From a virus: 22,344 bases of DNA. A program made the translations under genes and the position numbers. The stretch covers positions 1 through 22,344 of the IMG/VR virus record IMGVR_UViG_3300021959_000441. One strand, 5' to 3'. Within the stretch, counting starts at the first letter, position 1, and each line of letters opens with the position of its first letter. Below, one piece after another: positions 6,655-12,273 of the stretch. The notes beneath the pieces are model-generated. The model was not told the DNA's origin, made no database searches, and saw nothing but the letters and a program-made list of their open reading frames with translations.

Positions 6655-6724
6655 ATGAGAAAAATAACATAAAAAACACTAAAAATAACATAAAAAACAC
6701 TAAAAATGAGACAAATAACAAGAA
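6655..6724 (+). repeat. Tandem 21-base repeat and duplicated gene start
   Basis: Two perfect 21-base units occupy 6660-6680 and 6681-6701, each being AAAAATAACAT followed by AAAAAACACT. They lie between two near-copies of a gene start: ATGAGAAAAATAACA at 6655-6669 and ATGAGACAAATAACA at 6706-6720. The first copy encodes only MRKIT before a stop; the second opens the 111-residue gene. This looks like slippage or duplication that moved the real start downstream and left a five-codon decoy. Confidence 0.85.
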
Positions 6725-7041
6725 AAATTGTAGAAAAATTCAATAAAAATGAGAATTTTAAGCTAAATAATACAAGAATTGAACATCAAACAATATTTAC
6801 TAAACCTACGACAATAATGTATTTACATAACAACCTAATAGCTCAGAGACAAAACAATGAGTTAAGAATAACAAACTCAGGCTGGTTTTCTAATACTACA
6901 AAAGAAAGATTAAACGGCTTATTGGACTCAATAGGTTTTGACAAGATTTACCAAAAAAACTTTGAGTGGTTTTTGGCTGATAAAAAATGGAATGGTAAAC
7001 CCGTTAAATTATTAAAGGATAACAGGTGGGAATATATTTAA
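6706..7041 (+). CDS. Conserved phage protein of unknown function (NTTKERLN family)
   Basis: The 111-residue protein matches a broad phage family with two parts: a strand-rich segment around MYLHNNLIAQRQNNELRITNSGW (38-60), and then SNTTKERLNGLLDSIGFDKIYQKNFEWFL (62-90) with a following W-x-G. Members occur in phages of many hosts as a stand-alone accessory gene, with no established role. The start at 6706 was chosen because an upstream look-alike ATG at 6655 reaches a stop after five codons. Its own stop codon lies inside the first unit of the second repeat cluster. Confidence 0.7.
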   Translation: MRQITRKIVEKFNKNENFKLNNTRIEHQTIFTKPTTIMYLHNNLIAQRQNNELRITNSGWFSNTTKERLNGLLDSIGFDKIYQKNFEWFLADKKWNGKPVKLLKDNRWEYI

Positions 7042-7106
7042 ACATAGTACATCCTTAAACATAGTACATTTTACTCTTAAACATAGTACCCCCTTAAACA
7101 TAGTAC
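7038..7106 (+). repeat. Four copies of TTAAACATAGTAC overlapping a stop codon
   Basis: Exact copies lie at 7038-7050, 7055-7067, 7077-7089 and 7094-7106, with start-to-start distances of 17, 22 and 17. The TAA at 7039-7041 inside the first copy ends the 111-residue gene. Base 13 is C here, against G after terminase. The spacers are short and mostly pyrimidine-rich (ATCC, ATTTTACTC, CCCC), unlike the longer spacers of the first cluster. Confidence 0.95.
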
Positions 7107-7409
7107 CTAAAAATATTTCTTATTTATAATAATTCTAAATAATAATATTTAATTTATTTTAGGCATATATAATATATATTAAGTTTATACCATTAATTAC
7201 AAATAGCATTTTAATATATATATAATGACTATATAAAAATCCTATACAATAAAATTAATATATAATTTTAGCTATTTGCAAAGTTATATAAAAAATTCTT
7301 TAATATCCAAATAATGATAAATATTTTATTCTTTTATTTAGAACAAATATAAATAACATTTATTTTACAGAGATAGACATAAAAAATATTAAATTTCTTT
7401 GTTAATTAT
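7107..7409. other. Almost pure A/T spacer, possible unwinding region
   Basis: About 300 bases contain very few G or C and no ORF of note. An imperfect palindrome spans 7105-7163, with CCTAAAA(A)TA at its left end and TATTTTAGG at its right. Alternating TA runs follow (ATATATAATATAT, TAATATATATATAA). Next to the repeat array on its left, the layout resembles an iteron-plus-unwinding-element origin, but no initiator site is proven. The right end leads into a good promoter. Confidence 0.5.
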
Positions 7410-7439
7410 TTGTTAATTAAATTAATTTGCTTATCTTTG
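7410..7439 (+). promoter_or_regulatory. Bacteroidota-type promoter, TTG-N19-TATCTTTG
   Basis: A TTG at 7410-7412 is followed after 19 bases by TATCTTTG at 7432-7439, an exact match to the TAnnTTTG -7 element at ideal spacing. Transcription should start near 7446, about 24 bases before the ATG at 7470. This also argues that translation does not begin at the TTG at 7410, because that codon is the -33 element. Confidence 0.75.
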
Positions 7440-7469
7440 ATGTATATTAATAACATAAAAATAAATAAA

Positions 7470-7703
7470 ATGACACACACAAACACACAAACAAACAGAA
7501 ACACAAACAGAAACACAAATACAGTTTTATTTGTATTAACTAGCATTTTTTCTAGTAAATTATCAGACTTTAAATTTATGGACATTATTTTAAAAGTTTC
7601 TATAGCTTTTTTACTTTCTTTATCTATTATTGGAATAATTGGTTTAATAGTTAGTTTTATATTAAACCCTTCATTAATTGAAAATGCTAACTTTAATATT
7701 TAA
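7470..7703 (+). CDS. 77-residue small membrane protein, unknown
   Basis: The start at 7470 is chosen because the reading frame upstream is occupied by the promoter. The first 18 residues are low complexity, Thr/Asn-rich (THTNTQTNRNTNRNTNT), encoded by an ACA/AAC-rich tract. A hydrophobic stretch of about 28 residues follows (ILKVSIAFLLSLSIIGIIGLIVSFIL, about 40-65), one long or two short transmembrane segments, with a weaker hydrophobic patch before it. The size would fit a holin, a superinfection-exclusion peptide or a small anchor protein. Nothing here distinguishes these. Confidence 0.6.
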   Translation: MTHTNTQTNRNTNRNTNTVLFVLTSIFSSKLSDFKFMDIILKVSIAFLLSLSIIGIIGLIVSFILNPSLIENANFNI

Positions 7704-7711
7704 TACATAAC

Positions 7712-7852
7712 ATGAAAAAACTAATTGAAAAAATAATACTCAGTAACATCTTTGTTACTTTGTTTATTTACTCTTTAGCATTAATTACATTAACCTTTTT
7801 AATGTTAGGTGAGTCACTAATAGAAACTATAATTTTTAACCTTTTAAAATAA
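7712..7852 (+). CDS. 46-residue single-span membrane peptide, unknown
   Basis: It starts 8 bases after the previous membrane gene. A basic N-terminus (MKKLIEKIIL) precedes a hydrophobic segment NIFVTLFIYSLALITLTFLML (12-32), giving one transmembrane helix with the N-terminus probably in the cytoplasm. It ends with a short amphipathic tail. Together with its neighbour it forms a two-gene membrane set. No family is recognised. Confidence 0.55.
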   Translation: MKKLIEKIILSNIFVTLFIYSLALITLTFLMLGESLIETIIFNLLK

Positions 7853-7856
7853 TACT

Positions 7857-8147
7857 ATGAAAACTCAAATAATTTCAACTTTTTATAATTCCTATACTGA
7901 TGAGTCATGGCAAGAAATACATGATTTTTATTTAGATAATGAGCTTAATAAATACACGTTAAAAGAATATGCTGAGCATGTTAACGACTGGATTCATACA
8001 GATAACGACATTGTAAAAATGTCATTCTGTTTTGAATGCACACCTTTAGAATCAAAAAAATATACAATGACTAAAGATTTATTTACTAATAATGGGAAAG
8101 TATATTTTAAATATGATGAAATAAATAATGAATTAATAACACTATAA
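7857..8147 (+). CDS. 96-residue accessory protein, unknown
   Basis: A soluble acidic protein with an aromatic-rich N-terminus (IISTFYNSYTDESWQEIHDFYLDNEL, 5-30) and a strand-rich second half (KMSFCFECTPLESKKYTM, then KVYFKYDEINNELITL). It may be a small alpha/beta fold. It lies 4 bases after the membrane peptide gene and belongs to the same transcript. I do not recognise a family. Confidence 0.6.
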   Translation: MKTQIISTFYNSYTDESWQEIHDFYLDNELNKYTLKEYAEHVNDWIHTDNDIVKMSFCFECTPLESKKYTMTKDLFTNNGKVYFKYDEINNELITL

Positions 8148-8157
8148 AACAAACACT

Positions 8158-8553
8158 ATGAACACACACACAGAAACAGAAAACAAAACACAGACAAAAC
8201 AAGAAACTAAATTTGATGAGTTAACTACTTTAATAGATGATTACACTGGTATATATTTACCTGATTATTTAGATGAAGATGACATTGAAGATATAAATGA
8301 TTCAGATGATTTGTACAATGATTTAGATAATAATGAAGCTTTTAATATTGATATAATTTACTACAATAGAGCAATGGAATATTTATCTGAAAACGACTTT
8401 AGCTTATCAGAGTCAATACAAATCGCCGTTGATATGGGCTATTCATTAGAAGACATAAACTCTGAAACCCTTGCAAGTTTACACGCATCTCAAAAAGCTA
8501 GAGATGATTTCTGGGACATTACAGATGAAATAAATGAGATACTGAGCCGATAA
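8158..8553 (+). CDS. 131-residue acidic accessory protein, unknown
   Basis: The N-terminus repeats the Thr/Asn/Lys-rich low-complexity start seen at 7470 (NTHTETENKTQTKQETK). A very acidic segment follows (YLDEDDIEDINDSDDLYNDLD, about 38-58). The third part is helical: YYNRAMEYLSENDFSLSESIQIAVDMGYSLEDINSETLASLHASQ. That part looks like a conserved domain I have seen in flavobacterial phage and plasmid proteins without a name. It is the last gene before a strong terminator, ending the accessory transcript. Confidence 0.65.
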   Translation: MNTHTETENKTQTKQETKFDELTTLIDDYTGIYLPDYLDEDDIEDINDSDDLYNDLDNNEAFNIDIIYYNRAMEYLSENDFSLSESIQIAVDMGYSLEDINSETLASLHASQKARDDFWDITDEINEILSR

Positions 8554-8578
8554 CATTAAACCCTCTTAAACACGCCAT

Positions 8579-8604
8579 AAAACCCCTTTAATTAGGGGTT
8601 TTTT
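8579..8604 (+). terminator. Rho-independent terminator ending the accessory operon
   Basis: AAAACCCCT pairs with AGGGGTTTT around a TTAATT loop, followed by further Ts. The stem-loop core CCCTTTAATTAGGG recurs in the terminator at 21082-21106. The bases just upstream (8556-8580) contain two partial copies of the dispersed repeat, TTAAAC and CTCTTAAACA, so the whole 3' end resembles the one after the tail-tube gene. Confidence 0.9.
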
Positions 8605-8829
8605 TATGTCCTATACTTGCTCTTTTAAGTAATGGACTTTTTTTATAACTCATTTGTAATTAAATAGGCTATCTATCTGAGATATAACAAACAAAGATGA
8701 TTTTATCCCCTTTAAGACACTTTCTCCTTATCTCCTATATAAACATATCACTTAATTATTAAAGTCTCTTAGAAAGCTTTATATTAAGTCATAAACTTTA
8801 ACATAATATTAACAGAAATTATTTGTATA
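8605..8829. other. Non-coding stretch before the candidate RNA
   Basis: I see no ORF, tRNA or strong hairpin in these 225 bases. A weak AAGT...ACTT stem with a T run lies at about 8627-8645. The rest is ordinary AT-rich spacer, probably containing the late promoter near its right end, though no good TAnnTTTG element is visible there. Confidence 0.4.
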
Positions 8830-8839
8830 TTAACGTAAA
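8830..8839 (+). promoter_or_regulatory. Second exact TTAACGTAAA motif
   Basis: This is the same 10-mer as at 78-87, preceded by TTTGTATA. It stands about 12 bases before the first hairpin of the candidate structured RNA and upstream of the whole tail module, a reasonable place for a late promoter. The evidence is only the repeat and its position. Confidence 0.2.
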
Positions 8840-8845
8840 ATGAAT

Positions 8846-9335
8846 TATACTGGGCTAAGTAGCCCTCTTCTATGAATTCAAACCATTTTGAGTTAGGGGG
8901 TGGCCTTTTTCTTGCAACCAGCATTAGGGTAGGCACCCCAGAAAATTATAAGCAAACTGATTTTTATAAGAAAGTAGAAGTAGAGACTATGATGCATTGC
9001 AAGAGTACTTCTATATATAAACCCAATATAGTTCTCTTCTGTAGTATGCACCCCCTAAACATCTTTAAATAAACAGAAATATGCAGGTAAGGTTGAATAA
9101 TGTTTGGGTGCTGTACAAAAGATGATTAAAAGAATAACATTGCAATCACTTAGCTGACTTAATGTGCCTGAACCAACTGCCTTACGCTTGTGACAGAAGT
9201 TTAGGAACTTGTTTAGTAGATTTCCAACTACATTAAGATAACTACAATATAGTGTTTTTGTTCAACCTATACAAGTTATATGAGGTAGTTTATACTTAGT
9301 CTAAATAAGGCGTGGTACAGAATACTACTTTTTAA
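8846..9335 (+). ncRNA. Candidate large structured RNA (about 490 nt) at the head of the tail module
   Basis: This stretch has no convincing ORF, is G-richer than nearby spacers and contains many complementary segments. Hairpins: GGGCT/AGCCC (8852-8865) and AATTCAAA/TTTGAGTT with a 4-base loop (8875-8894). A 10-bp GC-rich pairing, TTAGGGGGTG (8893-8902) with CACCCCCTAA (9049-9058), encloses GGGT/ACCC (8927-8938) and TAGAAGTA/TACTTCTA (8975-9013). A second domain is nested: AGGTTGAA/TTCAACCT (9090-9097, 9261-9268) encloses CTTAATGTG/TACATTAAG (9158-9166, 9229-9237), which encloses AAGTT/AACTT (9197-9210). A last stem AGGTAGT/ACTACTT (9283-9289, 9324-9330) runs into Ts. Size and phage setting recall GOLLD and ROOL RNAs, but I recognise no signature of either. 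It could instead be a long 5' leader of the tail genes. Pairings were found by eye, not folded. Confidence 0.45.
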
Positions 9336-9358
9336 GTTATCATATTATATATGAATAT

Positions 9359-10072
9359 ATGGCAATAATAGAATTGGAATTAAGGGTACCTCAAAAGTTA
9401 GAAGCTATTAAACTTAGACAGTACCAAGAATATTTAAAAATACAAAAAGAGAATGAAGGTGTTGAAGACAATGGAAACTTTCTTAACTCTAAATGTATTC
9501 AAATATTTTGTGGATTAACATTAAAGGAATCTTATAATCTTCCTGTAAAGATGTTTGATGGTGTATTACAGCAAATAGGCAAATGCTTTGAAGAATCTAC
9601 TCCACTAATAAAAGAATTTAGCATGACTGGTTCTAATGGTGTAGAGGTTAGCTTTGGTATGATACCTGCTTTAGACGAAATGACATTTGGTGAGTATGTA
9701 GATTTAGAAAGCTTTATATCTGACTGGAGTAATATGCACAAAGCTATGGCTGTACTGTATAGACCTATCACGTTCAATAAGAATGGCAAATATCTAATTG
9801 AAGATTACGATGGCTCAGATAAGTACTGGGAGGTGATGAAAGATGCTCCTGTTAATGTTGCTTTAGGTGCCATGGTTTTTTTTTATCGTTTAGGGAAAAA
9901 ATTATCGAAATATACGATGGATTATTTACAGCATCAGCAAACTCTTCAGGATTCCAAGTCGGACAAGGATTTGGAAAAAAGTGGGGATGGTATCAGTCAA
10001 TTTACGCACTTGCTGGAGGAAAAGTATCAGGAGTTAATGAAGTTACAAAAATTCCATTACACCAGTGCTTAA
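9359..10072 (+). CDS. Tail assembly chaperone, short (G-like) form
   Basis: The 237-residue product has a globular N-terminal domain with SFGMIPALDEMTFGEYVDLESFI (98-120), a pattern common to a tail-region protein of Bacteroidota phages. Its C-terminal part (about 176-237) includes SGDGISQFTHLLEE, also typical of these proteins. Because a second conserved peptide is read in the -1 frame over the same DNA, I identify this as the unshifted form of a lambda gpG/gpGT-type chaperone pair. These proteins load tail tube subunits onto the tape measure. The start ATG at 9359 follows a long non-coding leader; an out-of-frame ATG at 9351 gives only five codons. Confidence 0.75.
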   Translation: MAIIELELRVPQKLEAIKLRQYQEYLKIQKENEGVEDNGNFLNSKCIQIFCGLTLKESYNLPVKMFDGVLQQIGKCFEESTPLIKEFSMTGSNGVEVSFGMIPALDEMTFGEYVDLESFISDWSNMHKAMAVLYRPITFNKNGKYLIEDYDGSDKYWEVMKDAPVNVALGAMVFFYRLGKKLSKYTMDYLQHQQTLQDSKSDKDLEKSGDGISQFTHLLEEKYQELMKLQKFHYTSA

Positions 10073-10149
10073 TATGGTTAGAGTTTGAGAAAGAGAAATC
10101 AGAACTAGAACAAAAGATGATTAAAAACGCTTATAATAAAAATAGATAA
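9359..10149 (+). CDS. Tail assembly chaperone, -1 frameshift (GT-like) form
   Basis: Reading frame 1 is followed through F175, then a -1 shift at the T run continues to the stop at 10147-10149, giving 263 residues. The shifted part reads FREKIIEIYDGLF, then GFGKKWGWYQSIYALAGG, VTKIPLHQCLIWLEFEKEK and ELEQKMIKNAYNKNR. That is a strongly conserved-looking domain in Bacteroidota phage tail modules. It has no start codon of its own near the open stretch beginning at 9856, which supports frameshifting. The stop overlaps the next ATG (TAATG). The long form would contact tube subunits, as gpT does in lambda. Confidence 0.75.
9877..9883 (+). promoter_or_regulatory. T TTT TTT slippery site for -1 frameshifting
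   Basis: Nine consecutive Ts (9876-9884) follow ATGG. In the zero frame the codons are GTT TTT TTT TAT, an ideal X-XXY-YYZ heptamer. Slippage by -1 enters the open frame that carries the conserved GKKWGWYQ domain. No clear downstream stimulatory hairpin was found by eye. A second possible slip (G AAA AAA, 9895-9901) is weaker. Confidence 0.7.
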
Positions 10150-10607
10150 TGACACAAGTTTATAATATACTAGACAAAATAAAAGACAAATTAAGAGATA
10201 ACCCTAGCGTATTCTCTGTAACTTTCGGAGACATAAGTGAAGTTGATTTAAATAAAACAACAATGTTTCCATTAAGCCACTTAACAATAACAAATGTTAC
10301 ATTTGAAAGAAGTGTAGTTAATTTTACTATAGCGTTATTATGTTTAGACATAGTAGATTATAATAAAGAAAAATATGATGGAGATTCTTTTTATGGAAAC
10401 AACAATATACAGGATGTATACAACACTCAGTTGCAAGTAGTAAACGACATTGTGCAGTCTGTAAGAAGAGGCAGCTTATTTGATAGCAAGATACAGCTTA
10501 TAGGAGAACCTTCTGCCACTCCCTTTAAAGATAGATATGAAAATGAATTAGCTGGATGGGGAGTAGAAATAAATGTAAGTATGATTAATGATATAAGCAT
10601 CTGCTAA
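10149..10607 (+). CDS. Probable tail terminator / tail completion protein
   Basis: The 152-residue protein contains SVTFGDISEVDLNKTTMFPLSHLTI (22-46), then a strand-rich core NFTIALLCLDIVDYNKE (58-74) and a C-terminal strand WGVEINVSM. This matches a small tail-module protein found after the chaperone in Bacteroidota phages. Its size and alpha/beta layout fit tail terminator proteins, which cap the tail tube at the head end. It starts at TAATG overlapping the long chaperone form and ends overlapping the next ATG. The functional label is inferred from context. Confidence 0.55.
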   Translation: MTQVYNILDKIKDKLRDNPSVFSVTFGDISEVDLNKTTMFPLSHLTITNVTFERSVVNFTIALLCLDIVDYNKEKYDGDSFYGNNNIQDVYNTQLQVVNDIVQSVRRGSLFDSKIQLIGEPSATPFKDRYENELAGWGVEINVSMINDISIC

Positions 10608-11086
10608 TGAGTTATGATAATTTAGAAGAAACTTTAAAGAAATATGCAAAAGCATATACTGTTAAATATAAAAGTCAATTAAGAAAAAATAAAAATTATG
10701 CTTCTGGTGATTTAGTAAATAGTATAAAACCAGACTTGTCACTAGAAAATCAGTTTTCAATATTGGCTTTAGACTATATGTATCAAGTCTCTGAGGGTAG
10801 AAAAGCGGGAAAGATGCCGCCATGGCCGCCAAAAAGCTTTAGGATTGCAGACTGGATTAAAAGAAAAAATATAATTATAAAGAAAAATGGAAAAGTAGTT
10901 TCTTCTAGTCCTAACAACATAAAAAGTTTAGCTTATGTTATTGCTAGGTCAATAGGAAGAAGAGGGTATAAAGGAAATAATATAATAGACTTTGTATACA
11001 ACTCTTTATCTAAACAAATGGGAGATGAAATATTTGAATCATATAAGCAAGATTTAGAAAAAATATTAAAAGAACAAGTAAAATAA
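10607..11086 (+). CDS. HK97 gp10-like neck / head-tail joining protein
   Basis: The 159-residue basic protein has the pattern of gp10-like connector proteins: N-terminal helix, GDLVNSI (34-40), YQVSEGRKAGKMPPWPP (59-75), IADWIKRKNI (80-89) and YVIARSIGRRGYKG (110-123). In related phages such proteins sit between portal complex and tail. It shares a base with the previous gene (TAATG) and lies 5 bases from the next. In most siphoviruses this gene is next to the head genes, whereas here it is inside the tail block. Confidence 0.65.
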   Translation: MSYDNLEETLKKYAKAYTVKYKSQLRKNKNYASGDLVNSIKPDLSLENQFSILALDYMYQVSEGRKAGKMPPWPPKSFRIADWIKRKNIIIKKNGKVVSSSPNNIKSLAYVIARSIGRRGYKGNNIIDFVYNSLSKQMGDEIFESYKQDLEKILKEQVK

Positions 11087-11091
11087 AATAA

Positions 11092-12273
11092 ATGTCAACA
11101 ATAATAAATTCAAGAAGTCCGTATTATTTTAAAGTATCTGATTCAAGTTTGAATTCAGCTACAGTTCAAATATATATATGGACTGGTCAATATTCGGATA
11201 GAGTCGCAGGAGACTTAAAATATACCTTATCCAAACAAGAAGTTGGAGATACTAATTATGTAGTATTTGAAGTTAGTGAGCTTGTAAGAGACTTTCTTGA
11301 AACAGAATATGGTAACTATTCTACAGACACTATTTGGACTGACATAGATACTACCATATATGACTCAGACGGGAACATAGTACAGGTTGGTGGGGAAGAC
11401 ACAGTAACAAGTGCATTTTTAGTTTTAGATGGTTATGGATATTTTGAGGAGGCAACTAATCCTAGAACAAGCACAGACCCAACAGCTTCTTCATATACAC
11501 CTCAAGTATTACAAAGTAATCTAAACGTATATTTTAATTCAGGAGAAGACATTAAGATACCCGTATTTGCAGAAGCACAATCTTATGTGACATTAACTTC
11601 TGCTGCTGGTGCTAATATAAATTGGGAAGATGCAGATGAATTTTGGGATGAATACGATGTGTTATGGGGTTCTGGTGCTACCCCTATACAGATAGTAGAT
11701 AGTGGGGATTCTGACCAAAAGATTCAATATATAATTATTACTGACACTGAAAACTTAGCAACAGGAGATAAAGTTACTTTTGTTAGTCCTGCTCCTCCAG
11801 CTACGCCAACCCAAACTACAGTAATAAACTTAATATCTGTCGCAGAAGCTAAATACACTCCATTAAACATAATATTTTATAATAAATTTGGAGCATTACA
11901 GAATATGTGGTTTTTCAAGAAATCTACAAACTCTATAAACGTTACCTCTGAGAATTACAAATCTAACATATTAGACCTAGATAATAATGGAGGCACACCT
12001 TCTTATGTTATAAATAAACATCAAGAGAAAATATTTATGGTAAATTCAAGAGAGTCTATAAGTGTAAGTACGGATTTTATAAGTGAAGAATACAATGAAG
12101 TAATAAGACAGTTATTAAATAGTGAACAGGTTTGGGTAGATGACGGAACAAATGTTTTACCTATAAACCTAAAAAGCAAATCATTTGAACTTAAGAAAGG
12201 TGTTAATGATAGATTTGTGAACTATACGATATCATTTGACTATGCGTTTGACAAAATAAACAACATACTTTAA
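11092..12273 (+). CDS. Tail structural protein (393 residues), probably tail tip or baseplate
   Basis: The N-terminus (SRSPYYFKVSDSSLNSATVQIYIWTG) is beta-rich, followed by FEVSELVRDFLE and, later, PLNIIFYNKFGALQNMWFFKKS (about 256-277). This overall pattern is common among proteins between the neck genes and the tape measure in Bacteroidota phages. The middle contains Ser/Thr-rich, acidic linker segments typical of exposed virion proteins. There is no enzymatic motif. A single-base overlap with the next gene suggests the two products are made in step. The exact place in the tail is inferred. Confidence 0.55.
   Translation: MSTIINSRSPYYFKVSDSSLNSATVQIYIWTGQYSDRVAGDLKYTLSKQEVGDTNYVVFEVSELVRDFLETEYGNYSTDTIWTDIDTTIYDSDGNIVQVGGEDTVTSAFLVLDGYGYFEEATNPRTSTDPTASSYTPQVLQSNLNVYFNSGEDIKIPVFAEAQSYVTLTSAAGANINWEDADEFWDEYDVLWGSGATPIQIVDSGDSDQKIQYIIITDTENLATGDKVTFVSPAPPATPTQTTVINLISVAEAKYTPLNIIFYNKFGALQNMWFFKKSTNSINVTSENYKSNILDLDNNGGTPSYVINKHQEKIFMVNSRESISVSTDFISEEYNEVIRQLLNSEQVWVDDGTNVLPINLKSKSFELKKGVNDRFVNYTISFDYAFDKINNIL

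Noticed and set aside
3901-7106. Reverse complement of the repeat (TACTATGTTTAA) as tandem antisense promoters
   Set aside because: TATGTTTA is one base from TAnnTTTG, but the last G is missing in every copy and no TTG is consistently spaced upstream on that strand.
7410-7469. Extension of the small membrane protein to a TTG start
   Set aside because: The TTG is the -33 element and TATCTTTG the -7 element of a good promoter; transcription would begin downstream of it. The ATG at 7470 is preferred.
8872-9072. 66-codon ORF in the gap before the tail module
   Set aside because: It has no family resemblance and no recognisable leader, its start lies beside and its body runs through the strongest hairpins and one strand of the 10-bp helix, and its composition differs from neighbouring proteins. 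I favour a non-coding RNA.
8605-9358. tRNA genes in the long gap
   Set aside because: I looked for T-arm GGTTCRANNCC and paired acceptor ends. GTTCAACC at about 9260 is only a partial match without a cloverleaf.
9895-9901. G AAA AAA as the frameshift site
   Set aside because: It could also allow -1 slippage, but the T TTT TTT run upstream is a full two-site heptamer in the correct frame and is the better candidate.
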